Shown in pieces: positions 32,188-40,335 of a stretch of DNA of 40,493 bases; within the stretch, counting starts at the first letter, position 1, and each line of letters begins with the position of its first letter. The translations under genes and the position numbers were made by a program. This DNA is from Actinomycetota bacterium (lineage in GTDB: Bacteria; Actinomycetota; Thermoleophilia; Solirubrobacterales; Solirubrobacteraceae): positions 1 to 40,493 of the forward strand of contig VAWY01000086.1 in assembly GCA_005888335.1 (NCBI GenBank). The letters run 5' to 3'. Under the pieces are notes generated by a model. That model worked only from the letters and a program-made list of their open reading frames with translations. It was not told the DNA's origin and ran no database searches.

Positions 32188-32829
32188 ATGAACATCCGCC
32201 TCCTCTTGATCGACGACTTCCCGCTGATCCGCGAGGGATTCGCCGCCGCGCTGGAGACCGATCCCGGCCTGAAGATCGTCGGCCAGGCCGACAACGGCGA
32301 GGAGGGCCTGCGGCTCGCCCGCGAGCTCCAGCCCGACGTCGTCGTGCTCGACCTGGCCATGCCAGGGATGGGCGGCATGACCGTGCTCGAGAACCTGCGC
32401 GCCGACGCCCCGGAGGCGAAGGTGCTCGTCGTCACCGCGACCGAGAAGCCGCAGCCCCTGCTCGACTCCGTGGCGGGCGGTGCCCACGGCTACCTCACGA
32501 AGCGCTGCACGCGCGAGGAGCTGCGACAGGCGATCATCACCGTCTACGGCGGCGGCTCGGTCATCTCGCCAATGCTGGCCGGCCACCTGCTCAAGGAGTA
32601 CTCGCGCGCCTCGCGCGGCGACACCTCCAACGTCCGCCCCCTGCTCGGCGAGCGCGAGCACCAGATCCTCCGTCTCCTCGCCCGCGGGCACACGGACAAG
32701 GAGATCGCCGCCGAGATCTACATCTCGCCGCGCACCGTGCAGAACCACCTCACGCGCATCCGCGAGAAGACGGGCCTGCGCCGGCGCACCGAGCTGACGC
32801 GCTGGGCGATGGATCACGCCCTGACGTAG
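32188..32829 (+). CDS. NarL/LuxR-family response regulator (orphan)
   Basis: The 213-residue protein has a receiver domain with LLLIDDFPLIREG (Asp9, Asp10), the phosphoacceptor Asp55 in VVVLDLAMPGMGG, VVTATEK with the switch Thr83, and the conserved Lys105 in GYLTKRC; and a LuxR HTH at about 148-205 (LGEREHQILRLLARGHTDKEIAAEIYISPRTVQNHLTRI). No histidine kinase is adjacent, so its partner is elsewhere. Two cysteines or a DNA target cannot be deduced. The 31989-32187 gap upstream holds no gene and no clear TANNNT-ATG pair. The stop overlaps the convergent small gene by 16 nt. Confidence 0.93.
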   Translation: MNIRLLLIDDFPLIREGFAAALETDPGLKIVGQADNGEEGLRLARELQPDVVVLDLAMPGMGGMTVLENLRADAPEAKVLVVTATEKPQPLLDSVAGGAHGYLTKRCTREELRQAIITVYGGGSVISPMLAGHLLKEYSRASRGDTSNVRPLLGEREHQILRLLARGHTDKEIAAEIYISPRTVQNHLTRIREKTGLRRRTELTRWAMDHALT

Positions 32830-33104
32830 CGGGCGGCGCTGCAGCCGTCCAGCGCGGCGGCCACTTCGGCAGCCGGTTCGGGCAGCCAGCGATCACTGTC
32901 GACCAGCGCGGCGAGCACCTCACGGGCGACCGCACGCTTCTGCGCGCCGTCGGGCTCGTCGAACAGCAGCGCATCCGCTGCGTCGAGCAGCGACTCACGT
33001 TCGGGAGCGTGCAGGATCGCCGCCCGGTCGGCCAGCAGCTCTCGCAGCCGGGTGTGGCAGCGTCCGCGCTCGGCGAGGGATCCGGTTGAGAATGCGTCGT
33101 TCAC
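32814..33104 (-). CDS. Small helical protein, ADALLFDE family, copy A
   Basis: A 96-residue protein starting at a GTG (33104). It has two blocks shared with the protein at 39979-40329: RLRELLADRAAILHAPERES with LLDAADALLFDEPD, and LVDSDRWLPEPAAEVAAAL. In the shared part about two thirds of residues match by eye. It is all-helical in appearance, with no cysteine pair or known motif, and is not recognised. In both copies it lies near a gene for a WSFVDWR-type protein. It overlaps the response regulator end by 16 nt (convergent). Confidence 0.75.
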   Translation of the reverse strand: MNDAFSTGSLAERGRCHTRLRELLADRAAILHAPERESLLDAADALLFDEPDGAQKRAVAREVLAALVDSDRWLPEPAAEVAAALDGCSAARYVRA

Positions 33105-33117
33105 AGTTATTGCAGTC

Positions 33118-33288
33118 CTACCGGGCGGGGGGTGCGCTGACATCGTCAGGTCTCGCAGATTGCTCGGCGACGTAGCGCTGAAAGCCGAGCGCGCCCTGGG
33201 CGTCGAGGGCGATCGTCGCCCGGCCGCAGATCGGGCACAGGGGGCGGTCCTCCGCCGAGCGCGGGAAGCGCAGCCGGCAGATTGACAA
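33118..33288 (-). CDS. Small zinc-ribbon-like protein
   Basis: A 56-residue ORF (TTG start at 33288) reading MSICRLRFPRSAEDRPLCPI at the start, with a C-x2-C pair (CPIC) and a further Cys at residue 4, then GRATIALDAQGALGFQRYVAEQ. Codon third positions are G+C-rich in this frame, unlike the competing frame starting ATG at 33302. The start lacks a clear ribosome-binding site. It lies 13 nt upstream of the ADALLFDE gene on the same strand. The function is unknown. Confidence 0.45.
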   Translation of the reverse strand: MSICRLRFPRSAEDRPLCPICGRATIALDAQGALGFQRYVAEQSARPDDVSAPPAR

Positions 33289-33430
33289 CAGGTGTGGGTC
33301 ATGGCGCGACCCTTTCGCTAGAAGCCCGAGACCTAAGCAGGATGCCGCGAGAAGGTGCCAAGACCCGAAAGTGGAGTCCGGCGTTCCGTCAACCGGTTCG
33401 GAGGCGACACGGAGAAGCGAGGTGGACGTC

Positions 33431-34060
33431 ATGTCCACGCTCAAGCAGCTGCAGGCGGAGATCACCATCCGCATGCGTCGCGGCGACGCCTGGTCGTTCG
33501 TCGATTGGCGACGGCAGCGACGAGAGGCCGTCGTCCACATCGACCTCCTGGCCGCCGAGACGCCGGCCCTGCTCACGCTTGAGCCTCATCGGGCGTCGCG
33601 CAGCGCCTGCGCCTCGGGGACGGACTCCAGCTTCTTGAGCGTGTGGTTCTCGATCTGGCGGATGCGCTCGCGCGTCACGTCGAACGTGATGCCAACCTCC
33701 TCGAGCGTGCGCGGCCGGCCGCCGGTGAGGCCGAAGCGCAGCTCCAGGATCTGCCGTTGGCGATCGGGCAGCACGGCCAGGGCGCGGCGAACGTTGTCGC
33801 AGCGCAGGCTCTCGCTGGCCAGCTCGAACGGCGACTTGGACCGGTCGTCCTCGATGAAGTCTCCGAGCTCGACGCCATCGTCGTCGCCGACCGGCTTCTC
33901 CAGCGAGATGGGCTGCTGCGACATGCGCAGGACGTCGCGCACCTCGCGCGTGCTCCAGCCCAGCTCGCGGGCGACCTCGGCGGGCGTGGGCTCGCGGCCC
34001 AGCGACGGCAGGAGCCGGCGTTCGGCGTTCGTGATCTTGTTGAGCTTCTCGACGACGTGA
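33431..34060 (+). CDS. WSFVDWR-family small protein, apparently shortened and read through
   Basis: From the ATG at 33431 (GAGGTG 6 nt upstream) the protein begins [20 protein letters not shown] and then [20 protein letters not shown]. The second block matches the fragment at the right edge of the window (WSFVDWRHQRREAASHID). In that fragment KAALWLYG precedes WSFVDW, whereas here RMRRGDA does, so this copy may have lost an internal segment. From about residue 52 the frame runs antisense to the sigma factor gene without a stop until 34060, which is unlikely to be native. A TGA in the next frame at 33580-33582 suggests a frameshift near the end. Treat the C-terminus as unreliable. Confidence 0.5.
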   Translation: MSTLKQLQAEITIRMRRGDAWSFVDWRRQRREAVVHIDLLAAETPALLTLEPHRASRSACASGTDSSFLSVWFSIWRMRSRVTSNVMPTSSSVRGRPPVRPKRSSRICRWRSGSTARARRTLSQRRLSLASSNGDLDRSSSMKSPSSTPSSSPTGFSSEMGCCDMRRTSRTSRVLQPSSRATSAGVGSRPSDGRSRRSAFVILLSFSTT

Positions 34061-34473
34061 ACCGGGATGCGAATCGTGCGGCTCTTCTCGGCGATCGCGC
34101 GGGTGACGGCCTGGCGGATCCACCAGGTCGCGTAGGTCGACAGCTTGTAGCCGCGGCGGTAGTCGAACTTCTCCACCGCGCGGATCAGGCCGAGCGAGCC
34201 CTCCTGGATGAGGTCGAGGAAGGTTGCCCCGCGTCCGAGGTAGCCCTTCGCGACGAAGACCACGAGGCGCAGATTGGCCTCGACCATCTGCTGCTTGGCC
34301 GCGTCGTCGCCGCGCTCGATGCGCCTGGCCAGCGAGCCCTCCTGTGCGCGGGTCAGCAGCGGCACCTTGCCGATCGAGCGCAGGTACAGGCGCAGGGCGT
34401 CCGTCGATGGCTCGGCGGTCAGGTCGATCGTCGGCTCGCGCTCGTGGAGCGGTCCTACCGGGTTCTCTGGCAC
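33586..34473 (-). CDS. RpoD/SigA-family sigma factor without region 1.1 (group 2 type)
   Basis: The 295-residue protein contains regions 1.2-2 ([50 protein letters not shown]), 2.4 ([16 protein letters not shown]), region 3 ([22 protein letters not shown]) and region 4 ([27 protein letters not shown]). It lacks the long acidic region 1.1 of housekeeping SigA and is short, so an alternative stress- or stationary-phase sigma factor is likely. The GTG at 34473 is chosen because GGAAGG lies 7 nt upstream. A minus-strand TAGGGT at 34632-34637 would give a leader of about 150 nt. Confidence 0.93.
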   Translation of the reverse strand: MPENPVGPLHEREPTIDLTAEPSTDALRLYLRSIGKVPLLTRAQEGSLARRIERGDDAAKQQMVEANLRLVVFVAKGYLGRGATFLDLIQEGSLGLIRAVEKFDYRRGYKLSTYATWWIRQAVTRAIAEKSRTIRIPVHVVEKLNKITNAERRLLPSLGREPTPAEVARELGWSTREVRDVLRMSQQPISLEKPVGDDDGVELGDFIEDDRSKSPFELASESLRCDNVRRALAVLPDRQRQILELRFGLTGGRPRTLEEVGITFDVTRERIRQIENHTLKKLESVPEAQALRDAR

Positions 34474-35024
34474 GTCGTGGCCTTCCGTATGCGCGGGTCC
34501 TCTGACCTGCAGCCTGGCGGGCCGGCAGATGGGCTGAACCGGGTCGTTGCTCCTCTTGTCGACGCGACGTGCCGAGACCGCGAGGGTGCTTCGCGCACGA
34601 TGAGCGGTGACAGTGGCCCGGTACAACCGACCCTACTCCGGTGGGAGCACCGCGGCCGGGCGCGGCGAAAGATCGACGTCGACGCAGGCGTAGAGTCGCA
34701 AGGACACCGACTTCCTTTCTACGGCGTTCGCGCGGTTGTGCTGATCGCACGGGACTCTCCGCGGGAGAGGCAGCACGCCGCGGAAGCGTGGGTCGCGGAC
34801 CGCGCCGAGCGCCGGGCGCGATCCGGAAAATGACCTAAAAGCGAGTAGACTGGGTTTCCAGGCCATTTCACCGCTCCTGCGAAGCGACTTCGCGTAGAGC
34901 CCCGCCGGCCAGCCAGCCCTCGGCGACCTCACGAACAGTTTCGTCCTCAGCGACGGAAGCGCTGTTTTCTAAAAGAGCAGTCGGACTCAGAGTCCTGATC
35001 CGGCGCTCGGGAAGGTCCCGACAG
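34474..35024. other. 551-nt intergenic region with regulatory potential and no certain gene
   Basis: It lies between the divergent sigma gene and the small-protein cluster. Seen: a minus-strand mini-ORF (34633-34707, 24 codons, MSLRLYACVDVDLSPRPAAV start) with AAGGA 5 nt before its GTG; a CTCTCC-GCG-GGAGAG hairpin at 34755-34769; plus-strand TAGACT at 34846-34851, which could start a transcript toward the small genes; and a GCGAAG-CGA-CTTCGC hairpin at 34879-34893. Longer ORFs here look like noise. Confidence 0.5.
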
Positions 35025-35177
35025 ATGACCAGCCACCCGCCCGAGCCCATCGGCTCAGCCCCGGAGACGTACGCCCAGCCGAACCTGGTGAGACATCCGC
35101 TCGCCCGGGCGCTGAGCGTCCTGCGCGGCGACAAGTACATGGCCGACGCCTATCCGCCGGCGCCGAAGGAGCACTGA
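35025..35177 (+). CDS. Hypothetical 50-residue protein
   Basis: ATG at 35025 has GGAAGG 9 nt upstream, and the reading frame has consistently G+C-rich third positions. The sequence begins MTSHPPEPIGSAPETYAQPN and ends YMADAYPPAPKEH; Pro- and Ala-rich with a central VRHPLARALSVLRGDKY segment. It is too short to assign. It is followed after 3 nt by the zinc-ribbon gene and is probably in one transcript with it. Confidence 0.6.
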   Translation: MTSHPPEPIGSAPETYAQPNLVRHPLARALSVLRGDKYMADAYPPAPKEH

Positions 35178-35180
35178 GCC

Positions 35181-35357
35181 ATGCGCGACCACCACAAGCC
35201 TCGCCTGTGTCGCCACTGCAGAGCACCGATGGCCGGCCAGGAAGACAGCTGCTGGAACTGCGGCACCCGGTGGACGTCCGAGGACGCGCCGCCCACCGAG
35301 TCGCGCCCGCTTCCGGCCGCGCTCCCGGCTGCCGTGCCGCAGAAGCAGGCCGCATAG
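35181..35357 (+). CDS. Small zinc-ribbon protein (58 residues)
   Basis: Two CxxC pairs, CRHC (residues 10-13) and CWNC (25-28), spaced by 11 residues, give a zinc-ribbon. The C-terminal half (APPTESRPLPAALPAAVPQK) is Pro/Ala-rich and probably flexible. It starts 3 nt after the preceding stop. Role unknown; such ribbons bind nucleic acid or proteins. Confidence 0.65.
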   Translation: MRDHHKPRLCRHCRAPMAGQEDSCWNCGTRWTSEDAPPTESRPLPAALPAAVPQKQAA

Positions 35358-35463
35358 CACCATGACGCTCCAGAGCATCTCGGCCGGCATCGACCGATGG
35401 CTCGACGATGGCGGTCCAGCATCCGCCCCGACGATGAACCGCACCCCCAGACAGGAAGACACC

Positions 35464-35637
35464 ATGAATTTCGTGATCTACAGCGACAACGGCGGCGACT
35501 ACCACTGGCGCCTCGACAGCGACGACGGCAAGCCCGTAGCGGTCTCCGCCGGAATCTTCGCGTCGGCCGACGCCGCCCGCGCGGCGGCCAGCGACGTGCA
35601 CGACCACGCCGGCAAGGCGAGCGGGGTCGGCCGGTAG
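35464..35637 (+). CDS. YegP-like (DUF1508) single-repeat protein
   Basis: From the ATG at 35464 (GGAAG 5 nt upstream) 57 residues: MNFVIYSDNGGDYHWRLDSD, then GKPVAVSAGIFASADAARAA. This resembles one repeat of the YegP/DUF1508 family (strand, W-R strand, N/D-G turn, SxxYxSxxxA helix). An ATG at 35362 in the same frame would add 34 residues without similarity. The function of the family is unclear. It ends 2 nt from the convergent GH130 gene. Confidence 0.68.
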   Translation: MNFVIYSDNGGDYHWRLDSDDGKPVAVSAGIFASADAARAAASDVHDHAGKASGVGR

Positions 35638-35639
35638 CC

Positions 35640-36599
35640 TCAGCCCGGCGGGCACGCCAGCAGGTAGTCCAAGACCTCCGAGTAGCCGGCAGTAGCCAGG
35701 CCGATGCGCGTGTCCGCTGCCCCGTAATACAAGAAGAGCTTCTCGCTCTCACGATGATGAACGAGGCCGCACGGAAAGACGACGTTCGGGACGTCGCCCG
35801 AGACCTCGTAGTCCGCCCCCGGCCCGAGCACCCACTCCTCGGAGCGCCGCAGGACGTTTGCGGGTTCCTCGAGGTCCAGCAACGCCAGACCCGCGCGATA
35901 CAGGCCCCCAGCGACGGTCTGGCGCACGCCGTGGTAAACGACGAGCCAGCCGTGCTCGGTCTCGAGCGGCGGGGGCCCCATGCCCACGCGTTCAGAGTCC
36001 CACCAGCCGCCTTGCCGGCGGCCGAGCACCAGTTCGGGCGATCGCCAGCTCTTGAGATCGGACGAGCGGGACAGCCACACATCGGCGCCGTGCACGGAGG
36101 TCGGCCGGTGGAAGAGCACCCAGTCGCCACCAATCCGGCGCGGCAACAGGACAGCGTTCTTGTCTTCGGGCGACATGACCATCCCCAGACGCTCGAACGT
36201 CTTGAAGTCCTGGGTCTGGGCGAGTGAGACACCCGGGCCCTCCCGGCCGAACGCGGTGTAGGTGATGATCCACCGGCCGAGCTCCTCGACGTAGGTCACG
36301 CGCGGATCCTCGAGACCCCACTCCTCCTCGGCGTGGGTGCCGTCGTACACCAGCGCGGGATGGTCGTCCACGATCCAGTTGGACACGCCGTCCGGGGAAC
36401 GGGCGCACGTCAGGTGTGAGAAGCCGCGGCGGTCCTCGACGCGGCACAGCAGCACCGTCTCGTCACCGATCCTCGTCGCCCCCGCGTTCATGACCGCGTT
36501 GATCGAATAGGGCCACCGCTCCGGCGACAGCAGCGGATTGCCGGGGTGGCGGGTGAAGAGGGACGCGCTATCGGTCACGAAGGACACGCGCGTAGACAT
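35640..36599 (-). CDS. GH130-family glycosidase/phosphorylase
   Basis: The 319-residue five-blade beta-propeller protein has LFTRHPGNPLLSPERWPY near the N-terminus, AVMNAGATRIGDETVLLCRVEDRRG, WGLEDPRVTYVEELGRWII, DKNAVLLPRRIGGDWVLFHRP, SVHGADVWLSRSSDLKSW and LEEPANVLRRSEEWVL. GH130 enzymes act on beta-mannosides, mostly by phosphorolysis (release of mannose 1-phosphate) and sometimes by hydrolysis; which applies here is not clear. It follows two glycosyltransferases, overlapping the nearer one by 32 nt. A GTG at 36578 is an alternative start nearer to the family's usual N-terminus. Confidence 0.9.
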   Translation of the reverse strand: MSTRVSFVTDSASLFTRHPGNPLLSPERWPYSINAVMNAGATRIGDETVLLCRVEDRRGFSHLTCARSPDGVSNWIVDDHPALVYDGTHAEEEWGLEDPRVTYVEELGRWIITYTAFGREGPGVSLAQTQDFKTFERLGMVMSPEDKNAVLLPRRIGGDWVLFHRPTSVHGADVWLSRSSDLKSWRSPELVLGRRQGGWWDSERVGMGPPPLETEHGWLVVYHGVRQTVAGGLYRAGLALLDLEEPANVLRRSEEWVLGPGADYEVSGDVPNVVFPCGLVHHRESEKLFLYYGAADTRIGLATAGYSEVLDYLLACPPG

Positions 36600-37575
36600 C
36601 GAGGTAGTCGTCGACCATGCGGTCGACGGAGAAGCGGCGCTCGGCAGCGTCGTGGCAAGCGCCGCGGTCAAAACCCACGGCGCGCTTCACACCGGCCACC
36701 GCAGAATCGATGCCGTCTGTGAGGACGCCGGTGACGCCGTCCTCGACGAGTTCCGGCATCGACCCGCGGGTGTACGCGACGACCGGGGTGCCGCACAGCA
36801 TCGACTCGACGACCGAGAGGCCGAATGGCTCGGCGAACGCGATGGGATGCACGAGACAGCTTGCCGAGCCCAGGACCTCGGCCCGCTCTTGGCGACCGAC
36901 GGATCCGAGGTATCGAACACGGTCGCCGTCGACGTGCGGCTCGACCTCCTCGGCGAAGTACCGCTCGTCCTGCACCGGGCCGCAGAGCACGAGCGGCCGT
37001 TCGGCGCAGCGGGCGATCTCGATCGCTTGTGCGGTGCCCTTGTCGGGGTGGATCCGGCCGAAGCATACGAGCGCATCGCCCGCCGTGGGGGAGAACGGCA
37101 GCGCTGTCGTGTCGACGCCGTGATGGACCGTCGCGACGTACTCGAGCTCGGGTGCGCGATCAGCGTCGGAGATCGAGACGTAGGCGCTCTCCGAGCGCAG
37201 GTAGGCCGGCAGGATCCGCCGTGAGGAGAACCCATGGATCGTGGTCACCATCGGCGCCTTTGCGAGTTCCGAGAAGGCGAGCGGCAGCCAGTCGAGGTGG
37301 TTGTGGATCAAGTCGAACTCCGCCGAGCGGCTCAGGGCGTGAGCGACGTGGAGCGCCTCCCACACTCGCCCATCGATCTCGCCCTCCTCCTCGTAGGGCC
37401 GCTCGCAGATCCCGTCCAGCCGTGCGAGGGTGATTGAGTCCAAGGTGGCGAAGAGGGTCACGTCGATGCCGCGCTGCGCGAGGCCGTCGGCCAGGAGCCC
37501 CGTCACCAGCTCCCACGGCCCGTAGTTACGAGGAGGCGTGCGCCAAGCGATCGGCCCGATGAGCGCAAGCTTCAT
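36568..37575 (-). CDS. GT4-family glycosyltransferase
   Basis: The 335-residue GT-B enzyme begins MKLALIGPIAWRTPPRNYGP, with the donor/acceptor loop PWELVTGLLADGLAQRG, DLIHNHLDWLPLAF, TTIHGFSS, and in the C-terminal half LVCFGRIHPDKGTAQAIEIA, GSVGRQERAEVLGSAS and PIAFAEPFGLSVVESMLCGTPVVAYTRGSMPELV (E-x7-E). It transfers a sugar from a nucleotide donor with retention; the sugar is not predictable. Its ATG overlaps the large GT stop (ATGA), and it overlaps GH130. Confidence 0.94.
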   Translation of the reverse strand: MKLALIGPIAWRTPPRNYGPWELVTGLLADGLAQRGIDVTLFATLDSITLARLDGICERPYEEEGEIDGRVWEALHVAHALSRSAEFDLIHNHLDWLPLAFSELAKAPMVTTIHGFSSRRILPAYLRSESAYVSISDADRAPELEYVATVHHGVDTTALPFSPTAGDALVCFGRIHPDKGTAQAIEIARCAERPLVLCGPVQDERYFAEEVEPHVDGDRVRYLGSVGRQERAEVLGSASCLVHPIAFAEPFGLSVVESMLCGTPVVAYTRGSMPELVEDGVTGVLTDGIDSAVAGVKRAVGFDRGACHDAAERRFSVDRMVDDYLDVYARVLRDR

Positions 37576-39818
37576 TCGGGCAGCGTCGCCTGGAGGCCGG
37601 CGGCGTCGAGGACGAGCAGCGCCTGGAGGTAGGCGAGCGTCGATTCGGCTCCTTCGTTGCCGTTGACATCCGACGCCCCAAGACCGTCGTGGCATCCCCC
37701 GGTGGAGAAGTCATAGACCGACTGCTGGAGCCGGTTGCGGCCCAGAAACCACTCGAAGGCGTGCACCGCATGGCGCGCGCGGGCCTCATCCCCCGTGGCG
37801 ACGAAGGCCTCGACCTCCGCCTCGACGAGCGCAGCAGCGTCGAGCGGTTGTTCGTCACCGCCTCCGGGGCGAGGCTCGCCCCGGAGGCGGCCGCGGTGCC
37901 CGACCAACCGCACGTACGGACCGTCGATGCCCAGCTCGCCTGCGTACCACTCGAGGGACCGGATCCCCTCGCGCAGCATCTCCCCGTCGCCGAGCCGGGC
38001 GCCCGCGGCGATGAGCGCCTGAGACAGCCGGGCGTTGTCATAGGTCAGGACGTCCTCGGCCCAGTACCAGTCCGGCGACGCGTTGGCCCGCTGGAGGTCG
38101 ACGAGCCGTCCGGCGAGGATACGGAGGACGTCGATCGCGTCGCCGCCGACCACCTCGGGGTCGGCGCGGGCAAGCCCGAGCGCAGCGAACGCCATCGTGC
38201 GGGGCCACCGCTGCTCGACGAGCGCCGGCAGCATCTCGCGCAGGAGGATCAGGCTGGGGTCGAGCAGCGCCGGGACCGGCGCGGCGGCCACCACCTCGCC
38301 CAGTGCCCAGGCGGCTCGTCCGAAGTGGTCCCCGCCGTGCGGTCGGTCCAGCCAGCGGCGGTCGTAGGACATGAAATTGCGCATGCCGCGCTGCTCGGCG
38401 CTCCAGGCGTGACGCAGGAAGCCCAGGCTCCGCGCCAGCATGCGACGGGCCTCAGCGCCGGTGGTCCGGCCCAATCCAAGTGCGACGATCGCCAGGCGCG
38501 CGACGTCATCGGTGCAATAGCCCGACGAGCGCAGGGGGACGACGCCGTCGGCGTGCTGCACGATCCCGACGTCGTCGACCATCGTCAGCAGATGCGAGGT
38601 GCGCGCTCGCGGCAGCGTGGCCGGCGGCGTCGGGCGTGCGGCGCGCGCCGGGCCAAGGGCCAGGGCCTCGCGCAGCACGGCGACGGTCTGCCGACCCACT
38701 TGGGGCCAGGCCAGCTCGTTTCCGACGGCCCGGGCTTCGGCGCGCGTCCGCTCCAGCCGTTCCGGGTCGTCGAGGAGGGCGATGACCGCGTCCGCGAGAG
38801 CGCCGGGATCGTCGAAGGGAACGAGGACCCCGGCGCCCGAGGCCAGCACGTCCTCCGCGTAGAAGTACGGCGTCGACACCGTCGGGCAGCCGGCCACGAT
38901 CGCGAAGGTCAGCGCACCCGACACGATCTGCTCGCGCGATCGGTAAGGCGTCAGGTAGATCGTCGTGGCCGCGAGCATGGACGCCAGTTCCTCCACGCTC
39001 AGGAAGCGGTCATCGAAGACGACGTGTTCGGCCAGGTCGAGGTCGCGCGCCAGGCGTTCGAGCGAGATCCGGTACTCCTCGCCGTGGAGCCTGGCCACCT
39101 CAGGATGGGTCTGCCCAGCGATGACATAGAGCGCGTTCGGGTGGCGTGCGACGATCGCCGGCATTGCCGCGATCGCCACCTCGATCCCCTTCCCCGGCGA
39201 GATCAGGCCGAAGGTCGCGAGCACGGAGCGACCGGTCCCGACCGCGCTCGACCGCCCGTTGTCCACGCCCGGCCGTAGGCGCGGAAGCCGGCCGTTGGAG
39301 TCTGGGAGCAACTCCGTCGGGCCGCCGTGCGGCACGACGCGGACCCGCTCAGGCGGCACCAACCGCGCGTCGACGATCATGCGTCGCGCCGTTTCGGTGA
39401 AGACGCATACCAGCGTGGCGAGGTCGCATAGTGCGCGGAGCGTCTCGGCCTGGCGGACCGAGGGCGCCGACAGAACGGTGTGCAGCGTCAGAACCATCGG
39501 CTGGCGCAGCTCCGCGGCGAGGGACAGGATGTGCGCCCCTTCGGGCCCACCGAAGATGCCGTACTCGTGCTCGATGACGACGACGTCGTCACGCCGGCGC
39601 TCGAGTAGGCGGGCGGCTGCGGAGTACTCGCCACGCTGGTCCTGCTGAATTCGTGTGACGACCTCGGCCGCCTGGTCGACCTCGTCCTCGCGGACGACGG
39701 CCACGAGGTCGACGGCCGATACTTCATCGCTCGCGAGCAGCGCCTCGCGCAGGTCCCGCGAGAACGTCCCGATGCCGCATGCCCGCGGTGGATAGGTGGA
39801 GACGACGCCGACGCGCAT
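37572..39818 (-). CDS. Large GT4 glycosyltransferase with a C-terminal alpha-barrel-like domain
   Basis: The 748-residue protein joins a GT4 domain at about 1-380 (VGVVSTYPPRACGIGTFSRD, VVVIEHEYGIFGGPEGAHIL, LATFGLISPGKGIEVAIAAM, YLTPYRSREQIVSGALTFAI) to a helical domain at about 395-748 (SSGYCTDDVARLAIVALGLG, AWALGEVVAAAPVPALLDP, WYWAEDVLTYDNARLSQALI, FSTGGCHDGLGASDVNGNEG). The C-terminal part looks like an (alpha/alpha)6-barrel of glycosidase or epimerase type. The start at 39818 is preferred because MRVGVVSTYPP is a normal GT4 start; a start at 39926 adds 36 residues without similarity. It leads the GT-GT-GH130 unit. Confidence 0.9.
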   Translation of the reverse strand: MRVGVVSTYPPRACGIGTFSRDLREALLASDEVSAVDLVAVVREDEVDQAAEVVTRIQQDQRGEYSAAARLLERRRDDVVVIEHEYGIFGGPEGAHILSLAAELRQPMVLTLHTVLSAPSVRQAETLRALCDLATLVCVFTETARRMIVDARLVPPERVRVVPHGGPTELLPDSNGRLPRLRPGVDNGRSSAVGTGRSVLATFGLISPGKGIEVAIAAMPAIVARHPNALYVIAGQTHPEVARLHGEEYRISLERLARDLDLAEHVVFDDRFLSVEELASMLAATTIYLTPYRSREQIVSGALTFAIVAGCPTVSTPYFYAEDVLASGAGVLVPFDDPGALADAVIALLDDPERLERTRAEARAVGNELAWPQVGRQTVAVLREALALGPARAARPTPPATLPRARTSHLLTMVDDVGIVQHADGVVPLRSSGYCTDDVARLAIVALGLGRTTGAEARRMLARSLGFLRHAWSAEQRGMRNFMSYDRRWLDRPHGGDHFGRAAWALGEVVAAAPVPALLDPSLILLREMLPALVEQRWPRTMAFAALGLARADPEVVGGDAIDVLRILAGRLVDLQRANASPDWYWAEDVLTYDNARLSQALIAAGARLGDGEMLREGIRSLEWYAGELGIDGPYVRLVGHRGRLRGEPRPGGGDEQPLDAAALVEAEVEAFVATGDEARARHAVHAFEWFLGRNRLQQSVYDFSTGGCHDGLGASDVNGNEGAESTLAYLQALLVLDAAGLQATLPE

Positions 39819-39978
39819 GGTCCTGGCGCCGGTCGGCCGGGCGTGGCCGTTCGTCCCGGCGCGCTGGCAACGTTGAGCAGTGGACGCCTGGGGCAGGAAG
39901 CTCCGCGTTTGTTGACTGGTGCTCATCGGCCTTGGTCCCTACGGTGTGCGCGGCGGTGATGCGCCGGCTCGAGCAGAT

Positions 39979-40329
39979 TCATGTTGAGCCTCCGATCGTT
40001 GCGGCAGAGCCCCCCGGGTCCTCGGCCGTCTCGGCCGCTCTTTCACCGACCGACTTCGCAGTGCCACAGCCGCCGAGCGCGACGCTGACCTCGGCGGCCG
40101 GATCGGGCAGCCAGCGGTCGCTCTTGACCAGCCCGGCCAGCAGCTCCTGACCGGACGCGAGCTTCGCGAAGCAGTCGGACTCGTCGAACAGCAGCGCGTC
40201 GGCGGCGTCGAGCAGCAGCTCGTGCTCGTCGCGGTGCAAGATCGCAGCGCGGTCTGCGAGCAGTTGACGCAGCCGCGTGTGTGAGTGCGCCCGCGCAGCC
40301 AGGGGCTCCATCGTCGAGGACGTCGGCAT
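39979..40329 (-). CDS. Small helical protein, ADALLFDE family, copy B
   Basis: The 116-residue paralogue of the gene at 32814-33104. The shared blocks are TRLRQLLADRAAILHRDEHE with LLDAADALLFDESD, and LVKSDRWLPDPAAEVSVALG. It has a longer N-terminus and a C-terminal tail of about 25 residues (ERAAETAEDPGGSAATIGGS) missing in copy A. It begins 6 nt after the WSFVDWR-type gene stop, so here the pair is a clear operon. The function is unknown. Confidence 0.75.
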   Translation of the reverse strand: MPTSSTMEPLAARAHSHTRLRQLLADRAAILHRDEHELLLDAADALLFDESDCFAKLASGQELLAGLVKSDRWLPDPAAEVSVALGGCGTAKSVGERAAETAEDPGGSAATIGGST

Positions 40330-40335
40330 GGGGGC

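Noticed and set aside
34633..34932. Minus-strand ORF of 99 codons in the long gap
   Set aside because: Most of it reads like noise; only the last 24 codons have a plausible ribosome-binding site, which is mentioned in the gap entry.
34868..35140. Minus-strand ORF over the small-protein cluster
   Set aside because: It is antisense to the 50-residue gene, which has the better ribosome-binding site and codon pattern.
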